Positions 1 through 6,368 of a stretch of 8,974 nt of DNA are shown one piece after another (within the stretch, counting starts at the first letter, position 1; every line of letters begins with the position of its first letter). Location: positions 1 to 8,974 of the forward strand of contig JALTKC010000574.1 in NCBI GenBank assembly GCA_027076245.1. Reading direction: 5' to 3'. The translations under genes and the position numbers were made by a program. The DNA is from Gammaproteobacteria bacterium (GTDB lineage Bacteria > Pseudomonadota > Gammaproteobacteria > GRL18). The notes beneath the pieces were generated by a model, which worked only from the letters and a program-made list of their open reading frames with translations, was not told where the DNA came from and ran no database searches.

Positions 1-31
1 CGATATTATTTACAAATACTGCAAAGTCAGA

Positions 32-1015
32 TTACAACGGCATTTTGGCGGAGGCATCGGGTATTTCCCTGACCAGGCGTGGAAGCATATAACCGGGCAA
101 CTGCGAACGTAATTGTTTATATATGCCCAGAGCAGTATGTTCTGAGATTTCAAAATGAGCACTTCCGTGAACTTTATCCAGCATATGCAGATAGTAGGGA
201 ATAATATGGTTTTGAATTAAGCGTTCAGACAGATCGGCCAGTGCCTGTGGAGAATCATTGATGCCTTTAAGTAATACCGACTGGTTAAATAAAAGAATAT
301 TATGGTCCTGCAACTGACGGAAAACATGCTGATTATCCACCCCTATTTCATGGGCATGATTAATATGCAAAATCATTACAACCTGTAACCTGGATTGTTT
401 CAGGGTATTGAGCAGAGCGGTGGTGACCCGTTCAGGTTCAACCACGGGATAACGGCTGTGGATACGAATGCGCTGCAGATGTTTAATGGCCTGTAATTGC
501 TCAAACAGATGTTCCAGCCGGGTATCGGACAGGGATAAAGGGTCGCCGCCGCTGAGTATCACTTCACTGATACTGCTATCCTGCTCAATCAGTCTGATAT
601 TGTTTTCCAACTGGGTTTGACTATGTCCCTTATCCTCATAGGGATAGTGGCGACGAAAACAGTAACGGCAGTGGATGGCACAACTGGGCGTTACCAGCAG
701 CAATGCCCGGCCATGGTATTTTTGCAGCAGTCCGGGCTGGGACAGGAAACGGGCTTCTGCCAAAGGATCATTCTGGTAATCCTTATGGCGATTCAGTTCT
801 TCCGGTGCAGGAAAAACCTGCAGTAATAAAGGATCATCGGCTTTTCCCGGCTGCATTTTCTGTGCAAATGCAGCTGGCACTTTAAAACGAAAAGATTCCA
901 TGGCGTTTTCAGAAAAGGGGCTTTGCTCTGTGTCCAGTTCCAGATATTGCAGTAACTGCAAAGGGTCAGTAAAGTTTTTTTCCGGCTGGTCTCGGGGCTG
1001 GTTTCGGGGTATCAT
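32..1015 (-). CDS. epmB: EF-P (R)-beta-lysine modification enzyme: radical-SAM lysine 2,3-aminomutase EpmB (YjeK)
   Basis: Converts (S)-alpha-lysine to (R)-beta-lysine, which EpmA then attaches to elongation factor P; it acts in the cytosol. The radical-SAM cysteine motif CxxxCxxC is visible as CAIHCRYC (C112, C116, C119), followed by FRRHYPY, and the SAM-contacting SGGDP lies at 155-159. RIHSRYPVV and the stretch LFNQSVLLKGIND are typical of lysine aminomutases. The C-terminus ends in AKMPL, matching the SKTPL region of E. coli EpmB, so K324 is the likely PLP-binding lysine. At 327 aa it is somewhat shorter than the E. coli protein (about 342 aa). The extreme N-terminus lacks part of the usual leading segment, and no upstream in-frame ATG is seen. 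It is divergent from its substrate-pathway partner efp, with 121 bp between them. EpmB is favoured over a catabolic lysine 2,3-aminomutase because of the short length and the efp/epmA neighbours. Confidence 0.95.
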   Translation of the reverse strand: MIPRNQPRDQPEKNFTDPLQLLQYLELDTEQSPFSENAMESFRFKVPAAFAQKMQPGKADDPLLLQVFPAPEELNRHKDYQNDPLAEARFLSQPGLLQKYHGRALLLVTPSCAIHCRYCFRRHYPYEDKGHSQTQLENNIRLIEQDSSISEVILSGGDPLSLSDTRLEHLFEQLQAIKHLQRIRIHSRYPVVEPERVTTALLNTLKQSRLQVVMILHINHAHEIGVDNQHVFRQLQDHNILLFNQSVLLKGINDSPQALADLSERLIQNHIIPYYLHMLDKVHGSAHFEISEHTALGIYKQLRSQLPGYMLPRLVREIPDASAKMPL

Positions 1016-1136
1016 ATAGAGCGTTTTTGCTGTTCCGGCACTAAAAGCAGAGCATTTTAGCAGAATAAAGCGTCAGATAATATTTCATCAGGCCGTCAGG
1101 GCATACAAACGGTACATATAAAGGTAAAAAGTACTT
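1016..1136. promoter_or_regulatory. divergent epmB/efp intergenic region with small hairpin and weak promoter candidate
   Basis: This 121-bp gap must hold the start signals for both divergent genes. An inverted repeat CTAAAA (1041-1046) / TTTTAG (1055-1060), with GC-AGA-GC inside, could form a short hairpin or an operator. For efp, GATAAT at 1076-1081 matches five of six bases of the sigma70 -10 consensus, but no good -35 hexamer lies at the right distance. A candidate efp ribosome-binding site, AAGG (1121-1124), is 12 nt from the ATG. I see no clear promoter for epmB. The boundaries given are those of the gap, not of a proven site. Confidence 0.3.
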
Positions 1137-1706
1137 ATGGCAACATACAACACCAATGAATTTCGTTCCGGTTTAAAATTAATGATTGATGGCGATCCTT
1201 ATGCCATTGTTGAAAACGAGGTGGTCAAGCCAGGTAAAGGCCAGGCCTTTAACCGGATTAAGGTTAAAAACCTGAAAACCGGACGTGTTGTAGAAAGAAC
1301 CTATAAGTCCGGTGAATCGGTCGAAGCGGCTGATGTGATGGATACCGAACTGCAGTATTTATACAATGACGGCGAACAATGGCATTTTATGCATCCCGAA
1401 ACCTATGAGCAGATTGCGGCTGATAAAGCAGCTGTAGGCGACGCAGAAAAGTGGTTAAAAGAGCAGGACATGTGTACCATTACATTATGGAACGGTAACC
1501 CACTGGTAGTGACCCCGCCTAATTTTGTGACTCTGACGGTAACGGATACCGATCCTGGTTTGAAAGGTGATACTTCCGGTGGTGGCGGTAAACCGGCTAC
1601 CATGGAAACCGGAGCGGTGGTACAGGTGCCTTTATTTGTACAGATTGGCGAAGAACTGAAAATTGATACCCGTACCGGTAAATACGTTTCCCGTGCTAAA
1701 GATTAA
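1137..1706 (+). CDS. efp: translation elongation factor P (EF-P)
   Basis: Binds ribosomes between the P and E sites and stimulates peptide-bond formation at polyproline stretches. The 189-aa length is normal for the family, and the sequence runs through all three domains: the KOW-like N-terminal domain (about 1-65) and two OB-fold domains. The modification loop reads KPGKGQAF with the acceptor lysine at K34, the form used by the EpmA/EpmB beta-lysyl pathway rather than the arginine form rhamnosylated by EarP. The signature DTDPGLKGDT and the C-terminal VPLFVQIGE...DTRTGKYVSR are present. The start at MATY matches E. coli EF-P. The gene encoding EpmB is divergent upstream, and epmA starts 32 bp downstream, so the factor and both enzymes that modify it are clustered. 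EF-P is an abundant protein. Confidence 0.98.
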   Translation: MATYNTNEFRSGLKLMIDGDPYAIVENEVVKPGKGQAFNRIKVKNLKTGRVVERTYKSGESVEAADVMDTELQYLYNDGEQWHFMHPETYEQIAADKAAVGDAEKWLKEQDMCTITLWNGNPLVVTPPNFVTLTVTDTDPGLKGDTSGGGGKPATMETGAVVQVPLFVQIGEELKIDTRTGKYVSRAKD

Positions 1707-1738
1707 CATTGTTTAATCCAGATTGAACCAGAAGAGCC

Positions 1739-2740
1739 TTGAATAACTGGCAGCCTGTCGCTTCCCCTGAGCTGATCCGGCTCAGGGCTCAGACTCTGAA
1801 AACCATCCGCTTTTTTTTTGAACAGCACAATGTACTGGAAGTTGATACGCCCGTCCTGTCTGCTGCAAGCATTACCGATCCGTTTATAGAAAGTTTTCAG
1901 ACCGATTATATCCCCCTGACCCAGCAGGTTGAACATACTCAATACTATTTACACACTTCCCCAGAATTTGCCATGAAGCGCCTGTTGGCCGCCGGTTCCG
2001 GTTCCATTTATCAGATTGCCAAAGTGTTTCGGCAGGGCGAATTGAGTTCACGGCATAATCCGGAATTTACCCTGCTGGAATGGTACCGTGAAGGCTGGGA
2101 TCATCATCAGCTAATGACAGAAATTGATCAGTTGCTGACCCTGTTATTAGCAGAGCATCTGCCACTGGCGGAAAGCTGTTTTATTTCCTGGCAACAGGCA
2201 TTTGAAAAGTATCTGCACATCAATCCCCATAGGGCAGATATTGATGAGCTGATGGATTGTGCCCGGGCACAGCAACTGGACAATGTACTGGATAAAGCTG
2301 ATCCAAAAGATCGCTGGCTGGAATTATTGTTCAGTCATTGTATTGAACCCCATCTGGGTAAATCGGAACATACCGGGCAGGCTCAGCTGTGTTTTTTATA
2401 TCATTATCCCGCCTCTCAGGCCTCACTGGCCAGAATAACCGAAATAAATGCTGTGCCTGTTGCAGAGCGTTTTGAAATTTTTATTAATGGTATGGAACTG
2501 GGCAATGGTTTTCATGAGTTAAACAATGCTCAGGAGCAGCGTGAGCGCTTTATTCATGATAATGAACAGCGCAAACACAATGGTCAGCAGATGGTACTAC
2601 TGGATGAACATTTTCTGGCAGCAGTGGAGACTTTACCGGATTGTGCCGGAGTGGCCATTGGCATCGAACGTCTGTTAATGGTAATGAGCGGTTCCAGGCA
2701 TATTAATGACGTCATTAATTTTCCCTTCGAGCGAGCCTGA
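1739..2740 (+). CDS. epmA: EF-P--(R)-beta-lysine ligase EpmA (PoxA/GenX/YjeA)
   Basis: A class II lysyl-tRNA-synthetase paralogue that activates (R)-beta-lysine with ATP and transfers it to Lys34 of EF-P instead of to tRNA. The 333-aa protein lacks the anticodon-binding domain of LysS and holds only the catalytic core. Motif 1 lies near VLEVDTPVLS (32-41). Motif 2 lies at about 97-116 (FRQGE...RHNPEFT..EWY). ELGNGFHEL is at 253-261 and motif 3, GVAIGIERL, at 304-312. The start is TTG: an in-frame TGA lies four codons upstream and the next ATG is deep inside the catalytic core, so TTG at 1739 is the only credible start. From there NNWQPVAS aligns with SWQPSAS of E. coli EpmA. The purine stretch AGAAGAG (1730-1736) is only 2 nt from the TTG, so initiation may be weak. 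It follows efp and precedes a zinc-ribbon gene by 2 bp. Confidence 0.96.
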   Translation: MNNWQPVASPELIRLRAQTLKTIRFFFEQHNVLEVDTPVLSAASITDPFIESFQTDYIPLTQQVEHTQYYLHTSPEFAMKRLLAAGSGSIYQIAKVFRQGELSSRHNPEFTLLEWYREGWDHHQLMTEIDQLLTLLLAEHLPLAESCFISWQQAFEKYLHINPHRADIDELMDCARAQQLDNVLDKADPKDRWLELLFSHCIEPHLGKSEHTGQAQLCFLYHYPASQASLARITEINAVPVAERFEIFINGMELGNGFHELNNAQEQRERFIHDNEQRKHNGQQMVLLDEHFLAAVETLPDCAGVAIGIERLLMVMSGSRHINDVINFPFERA

Positions 2741-2742
2741 TT

Positions 2743-3312
2743 ATGACCGTACAAAACCGCTATGGACTGGTGTTTCATCCCCAGGAACTGTATTTTCTAC
2801 AGGCTGATGCAGAATCGCTTATAGCCGGCCTGAAAAAAGCCGGCTTTATGGGTGAAGCCTTCAGCATAGACAATTATCAGGCTAATCTGGCGGGTGAAAA
2901 CTTTCTGAAAATGCTCACTTTTCTGGGCTGCTCTCCCCAAATTGAGCTGACACTACCAGATCGGGAAAACTGGCATAACTTCTGTCATATCCAGACTCAG
3001 TATTTTCCTCAGCCGGTTTATTACAGGGGGATGAACCGAACGCGCTGTGCCTGTTCCCAATGCGGTGTCAGGATTACAGATACACTGCCGGATCTAAGTC
3101 AGTGGCAGGCGGATCAGCAGATAGTCCAGTGTCCAAAATGTCAGGAAAAACAGCCGGTTGAGCAATTAAACTGGCGCCAGGGCGCCGGTTTTGGGCAGTT
3201 TTTTATCAGTGTGCACAATATCTATCCTAATGAAGCCGTACCTTCAGATCCGTTACTGAATCTGCTCAACTCATATTATCAGAGCTGGAATTATTTTTAT
3301 TATGAGAGATAA
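2743..3312 (+). CDS. hypothetical zinc-ribbon protein, probably translationally coupled to epmA
   Basis: I do not recognise this 189-aa protein family. It has no signal peptide or membrane segment and is probably cytosolic. A likely zinc-binding unit is formed by CxCxxC (C102, C104, C107) and CPKC (C130, C133), 22 residues apart, which resembles a zinc ribbon. The N-terminal 100 residues look globular (LVFHPQELYFLQADAESLIAGL). The section after the ribbon, about 145-175, has a hydrophobic core (GFGQFFISVHNIYPNEAVPSD), and the last 14 residues are strikingly aromatic (YYQSWNYFYYER). The start codon lies 2 bp after the epmA stop with little Shine-Dalgarno, so translation is probably coupled. 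The 3' end overlaps psd on the other strand by 47 bp. It does not resemble EpmC (YfcM), the missing third enzyme of the EF-P pathway. A role connected with EpmA or EF-P is only a guess from position. Confidence 0.85.
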   Translation: MTVQNRYGLVFHPQELYFLQADAESLIAGLKKAGFMGEAFSIDNYQANLAGENFLKMLTFLGCSPQIELTLPDRENWHNFCHIQTQYFPQPVYYRGMNRTRCACSQCGVRITDTLPDLSQWQADQQIVQCPKCQEKQPVEQLNWRQGAGFGQFFISVHNIYPNEAVPSDPLLNLLNSYYQSWNYFYYER

Positions 3313-4156
3313 GTTTTATATCGCCTAATACATCCCCCATTCTGACCGGTACATCGGGCTGCATGGCCGGCGACCACTCAATATTATTATCCGCAAATAA
3401 CAGCACCACCGTAGAACCCATATTAAAACGCCCCATTTCCTGAGCCTTTTTCAGAACAGTGTCACCCGGATAATTCCAATATTTGACCATTTTGCGCCGG
3501 GGCGGGCTGACCTCACCATGCCAGATGGTTTCAATACTGCCTACGAAAATCGCCCCCACTTCAATCAGAGCCATAGGCCCGGCGGTGGTATCAAAGACAT
3601 TAATCACCCGTTCATTGCGGGCAAACAGCCGGGGAATGGCCTTAACAGAAGCTTTATTCACCCCGAATAACTGTCCGGGCACCTGTATCATCTGTTTTAA
3701 AGTGCCTTTAACGGGCATATGGATGCGGTGATAATCTCTGGGAGAGAGGTAAATGGTTGCAAATTTGCCGTTTTTAAAGGTTTCCGTCAGTGCCTGATCA
3801 CCCGCCAGCAGATCGGCAAGACTGAAATAATGGCCTTTTGCCTGAATAAGCTGATCGCCTTCAATATCGCCCAGTTCGCTGACAGCCCCGTCAACAGGGC
3901 AGCATAATTGCTGCTCAGAGCTTTGATCAGGACGTACCGAAGGTTTTAGGGCACGGGTAAAAAAATCATTAAAATGGCGGTAATCTTCTGGATGTTCCCG
4001 TTCCGCTTCACTCATATTGACGTTAAAGGCTTTAATAAAGCGGGCTATCTGAAAATTTTTAAAACTGGTGGCTTCAATACGCATAAATCGATGCATCAGT
4101 GCTGATAAAAAATGCTGGGGCAGTAAAAACAGCGGCCAGGTTTTTAAATAATCCAT
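3266..4156 (-). CDS. psd: phosphatidylserine decarboxylase proenzyme
   Basis: Decarboxylates phosphatidylserine to phosphatidylethanolamine at the inner membrane. The proenzyme cuts itself to make a beta chain and a small alpha chain with a pyruvoyl cofactor. With the start chosen here (296 aa), the cleavage motif reads MGST, usually LGST, with cleavage expected between G247 and S248. The probable catalytic Asp lies in CCPVDGAVS (D89) and the His in YLSPRDYHRIHMP (H146), as in E. coli Psd. LFARNERV, VGSIETIW and EMGRFNMGST are further family hallmarks. The reading frame is open up to an ATG at 4216, 20 codons upstream, but MDYLKTWPLFLLPQ aligns with the E. coli N-terminus, so I prefer 4156; neither start has a clear ribosome-binding site. 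The last 15 or so codons (NKNNSSSDNMS) overlap the convergent zinc-ribbon gene. It is divergent from glyA. Confidence 0.95.
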   Translation of the reverse strand: MDYLKTWPLFLLPQHFLSALMHRFMRIEATSFKNFQIARFIKAFNVNMSEAEREHPEDYRHFNDFFTRALKPSVRPDQSSEQQLCCPVDGAVSELGDIEGDQLIQAKGHYFSLADLLAGDQALTETFKNGKFATIYLSPRDYHRIHMPVKGTLKQMIQVPGQLFGVNKASVKAIPRLFARNERVINVFDTTAGPMALIEVGAIFVGSIETIWHGEVSPPRRKMVKYWNYPGDTVLKKAQEMGRFNMGSTVVLLFADNNIEWSPAMQPDVPVRMGDVLGDIKLISHNKNNSSSDNMS

Positions 4157-4241
4157 TAAAGTTGCAGATTCTTTCTTGTTATTATGAGCTTGAGGCAATT
4201 GGCTACTCCGGGGCATGAAATTTTTTAATAATTAAGGTATG

Positions 4242-4265
4242 ATCCCGTGATTTTCCACTGGGATT
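4242..4265. repeat. small imperfect hairpin upstream of glyA
   Basis: ATCCCGTG and CACTGGGAT face each other around a 7-nt spacer, giving an 8-bp stem with one bulged T. It lies about 90 bp before the glyA start and at a similar distance from the psd start. It could be a regulator-binding palindrome or a leader hairpin; nothing identifies the binding partner. TATGAT at 4238-4243 overlaps its left edge and could be a -10 box. Confidence 0.3.
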
Positions 4266-4287
4266 AACCTCAATAACTGCATAGTTT

Positions 4288-4318
4288 TTGTGTTAGTTTT
4301 TCGTGGTTTGCATATAAA
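4288..4318 (+). promoter_or_regulatory. candidate sigma70 promoter for glyA
   Basis: TATAAA at 4313-4318 matches five of six bases of the -10 consensus and has a TG three bases upstream (4309-4310), roughly like an extended -10. The nearest -35-like hexamer is TTGTGT (4288-4293) with a long 19-bp spacer. Transcription from here would give a leader of about 30 nt before glyA. An alternative -10, TATGAT, lies at 4238-4243. Both are read by eye only. Confidence 0.3.
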
Positions 4319-4357
4319 ACACAGTATTTTAACTCAATTTTAAAAGGAATCCTCCTT

Positions 4358-5650
4358 ATGTTTACAAAAGATATGACAATTGCCGGCTATGATGACGAAC
4401 TCTGGGACGCGATGCAGAATGAGGAGAAGCGTCAGGAAGAGCATATTGAGTTAATTGCTTCTGAAAACTACACCAGTCCCAGAGTAATGGAAGCCCAGGG
4501 TTCGGTGCTGACCAATAAATACGCGGAAGGTTATCCTTCCAAACGCTATTACGGTGGTTGTGAAAACGTTGATGTGGCGGAACAACTGGCTATTGACCGG
4601 GCTAAAAAATTATTTGGTGCTGATTATGCTAATGTCCAGCCTCATTCCGGCTCTCAGGCCAATGCGGCGGTTTATTTTGCCCTGTTAAATGCCGGTGATA
4701 CCGTTATGGGTATGAGTCTGGCGCATGGCGGTCACCTGACCCACGGCTCTAAAGTGAGTTTTTCAGGTAAGTTATTTAATGCGGTTCAGTATGGTCTTAA
4801 TGAAGCTACCGGTGAAGTGGATTATGACGAAGTCGAGCGTTTGGCCAGAGAACACAAGCCTAAAATGATTATTGCCGGCTTCAGTGCCTATTCCCGTATT
4901 ATGGACTGGCAGCGTTTTCGTGATATTGCCGATGAAGTGGGGGCTTATTTAATGGTGGACATGGCCCACGTGGCCGGTCTGGTTGCTGCCGGGGTTTATC
5001 CCAGTCCGGTGCAGATTGCTGATGTGACCACTTCAACGACGCATAAAACCTTACGCGGTCCCCGCGGCGGTATTATTCTGGCCAAATCCAACCCTGAAAT
5101 TGAAAAGAAACTCAATTCCATGATTTTCCCCGGTACCCAGGGCGGCCCCTTAATGCATGTGATTGCGGGTAAGGCAGTGGCGTTTAAAGAAGCCATGGAA
5201 GATGAGTATGTTGAATACCAGAAACAGGTCGTAGAAAATGCCCGTGCTATGGCTACGGTCTTTTTAGAACGCGGCTATGATGTGGTGTCTGGCGGTACCG
5301 ATAATCATCTGTTCCTGGTCAGTCTGATTTCCCGTCAGTTGACCGGTAAAGCCGCCGATGCGGCACTGGGTTTTGCCAATATTACGGTCAATAAAAACTC
5401 AGTACCTAATGATCCGCAATCACCGTTTGTAACCAGTGGCCTGCGTATTGGTTCTCCGGCTATTTCTACGCGCGGTTTTAAGGAGCAGGAAAGTTCGGAA
5501 CTGGCGGGCTGGATCTGCGATATTCTGGATGAGCTGTGTAATATGGATGAAGCGGATCGGACGGAAGAGAATATGGAGAAGCTGGAAGTGGTACAGCGGG
5601 TTAAGCAGCAGGTACTGGATTTGTGTAAGCGTTTTCCTGTTTATGCTTGA
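4358..5650 (+). CDS. glyA: serine hydroxymethyltransferase
   Basis: PLP enzyme that converts serine and tetrahydrofolate to glycine and 5,10-methylene-tetrahydrofolate, the main entry of one-carbon units for purines, thymidylate and methionine; cytosolic. The 430-aa protein is a little longer than the usual 417-420. The N-terminal ELIASENYTSPRVMEAQGS (31-49), the folate- and PLP-binding region YYGGCENVD, and PHSGSQANAAVY are diagnostic. VDMAHVAGLVAAGVYPSP precedes TTHKTLRGPRGG, where K230 is the PLP lysine and H229 stacks near it. The C-terminal IGSPAISTRGF region is intact. The start has a clear ribosome-binding site, AAGGA (4344-4348), 9 nt before the ATG; a second Met at residue 6 is an alternative. 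It is divergent from psd and lies upstream of the nrdR-rib cluster, separated from it by an inverted-repeat element. Confidence 0.98.
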   Translation: MFTKDMTIAGYDDELWDAMQNEEKRQEEHIELIASENYTSPRVMEAQGSVLTNKYAEGYPSKRYYGGCENVDVAEQLAIDRAKKLFGADYANVQPHSGSQANAAVYFALLNAGDTVMGMSLAHGGHLTHGSKVSFSGKLFNAVQYGLNEATGEVDYDEVERLAREHKPKMIIAGFSAYSRIMDWQRFRDIADEVGAYLMVDMAHVAGLVAAGVYPSPVQIADVTTSTTHKTLRGPRGGIILAKSNPEIEKKLNSMIFPGTQGGPLMHVIAGKAVAFKEAMEDEYVEYQKQVVENARAMATVFLERGYDVVSGGTDNHLFLVSLISRQLTGKAADAALGFANITVNKNSVPNDPQSPFVTSGLRIGSPAISTRGFKEQESSELAGWICDILDELCNMDEADRTEENMEKLEVVQRVKQQVLDLCKRFPVYA

Positions 5651-5680
5651 GGTATGAAACTGGTGCCTTGAATTTAGTCC

Positions 5681-5804
5681 GTAACCAGTGTCCGTCAGCC
5701 CATTCTGAAGACGCCCTTCTCTTTATGAAGAGCGCGTCCATGGGGGCTTTTTGGCAGCGTCCCTGCTGCCGAAACTTCAGAATGGGCTAACGGACCCTGC
5801 TTAC
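5681..5804. repeat. 124-bp imperfect inverted-repeat element between glyA and nrdR
   Basis: Two 30-bp arms (5681-5710 and 5775-5804) are reverse complements with three mismatches. The inner 21 bp (5690-5710 / 5775-5795, core CCCATTCTGAAG) have only one. The 64-bp interior holds two more hairpins. One has stem GACGC (5710-5714) / GCGTC (5734-5738) with CTCTT / AAGAG inside it; the other is GGCAGC (5753-5758) / GCTGCC (5765-5770). Folded as RNA or cruciform, it would be a long stem ending in a three-way junction. The trinucleotide TCC flanks both ends (5678-5680 and 5805-5807), which could be a tiny target duplication or chance. There is no ORF inside. A non-autonomous mobile repeat (MITE-like) or a dispersed palindromic repeat is most likely; I do not recognise the family. 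Confidence 0.75.
5713..5752 (+). terminator. possible intrinsic terminator of glyA inside the inverted-repeat element
   Basis: GCCCTT (5713-5718) can pair with GGGGGC (5742-5747), using four Watson-Crick pairs and two G-U pairs, enclosing the CTCTT / AAGAG hairpin. TTTTT (5748-5752) follows at once. This is the usual shape of a Rho-independent terminator, but it competes with the much longer outer stem of the same element. Whether glyA stops here or reads through into nrdR cannot be told from sequence. Confidence 0.35.
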
Positions 5805-5888
5805 TCCGAGGTTTTATTTGAGAGCCCGGGGTTTGGTTTGGGGGTAAACAGTAAAACGTAGTGTTTTGTGAGGGAGAATTAAGAGCTT

Positions 5889-6362
5889 ATGCGCTGTCCA
5901 TTTTGTCATGCTCCGGAAACCAAAGTAATCGACTCCCGTCTGGCTAATGAAGGGGACTCTGTGCGGCGTCGGAGGGAGTGTCTGACCTGTAGTGAGCGGT
6001 TTACGACCTTTGAGACCGCAGAGCTGGTGATGCCGAGGATTGTTAAAAGTGATGGTTCCCGGGTGCCCTTTGATGATCAGAAATTACTGCAGGGGATGTT
6101 AAAGGCGCTGGAGAAGCGGCCGGTGTCTCTGGAGACCATTGAGCAGGCGGTGAATCATATTAAGAATAACTTGCGGGCGACCGGCGACCGTGAGGTGCCT
6201 GCCAGTCGTGTGGGGGAGTGGGTGATGGATGAGCTTAAGTTGCTGGATCAGGTGGCTTATGTGCGTTTTGCCTCGGTGTACCGCAGTTTTCAGGATCTGG
6301 ATGAGTTTCGTAAGGAAATTGAGAAGCTGGAAGCCCCACAGGCTGAGCAGGAAACGGACTAG
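5889..6362 (+). CDS. nrdR: transcriptional repressor NrdR
   Basis: ATP/dATP-sensing repressor of ribonucleotide reductase (nrd) operons. The 157-aa protein begins with the diagnostic zinc ribbon: MRCPFC (C3, C6) and CLTC (C31, C34), with RRRREC between them and RFTTFE just after. The ATP-cone domain follows from about residue 49 to 139 (VKSDGSRVPFDDQKLLQGM and VAYVRFASVYRSFQDLDEF). The C-terminal tail (EKLEAPQAEQETD) is acidic and slightly longer than in E. coli NrdR (149 aa). The start is fixed by the zinc ribbon. The purine run AGGGAG at 5871-5876 is a rather distant 12 nt from the ATG, and AAGAG at 5881-5885 is only 3 nt away. It is the first gene of a tight cluster with ribD (6-bp gap), a conserved arrangement in gammaproteobacteria. 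I see no convincing NrdR box in front of it. Confidence 0.97.
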   Translation: MRCPFCHAPETKVIDSRLANEGDSVRRRRECLTCSERFTTFETAELVMPRIVKSDGSRVPFDDQKLLQGMLKALEKRPVSLETIEQAVNHIKNNLRATGDREVPASRVGEWVMDELKLLDQVAYVRFASVYRSFQDLDEFRKEIEKLEAPQAEQETD

Positions 6363-6368
6363 AATACT

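Noticed and set aside
2743..3312. The gene after epmA as EpmC (YfcM), completing the EF-P pathway
   Set aside because: The sequence has a zinc ribbon and lacks any EpmC-like stretch such as its HEISHW metal-binding motif; only the length is similar.
4157..4216. Twenty extra N-terminal codons for psd (start at 4216)
   Set aside because: The extension is polar and unlike Psd N-termini, while the Met at 4156 aligns with the E. coli start. Neither has a good ribosome-binding site, so this is not fully excluded.
5681..5804. The inverted-repeat element as a tRNA or tRNA-like gene
   Set aside because: The fold has several arms, but there is no T-loop GTTCRANTC box, no 7-bp acceptor arm with the right spacing and no anticodon arm of standard size.
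5858..5867. A possible NrdR box in the nrdR leader (AAAAC / GTTTT palindrome at 5853-5867)
   Set aside because: It is short and does not match the ACACWATATATWGTGT-type consensus well enough to claim.
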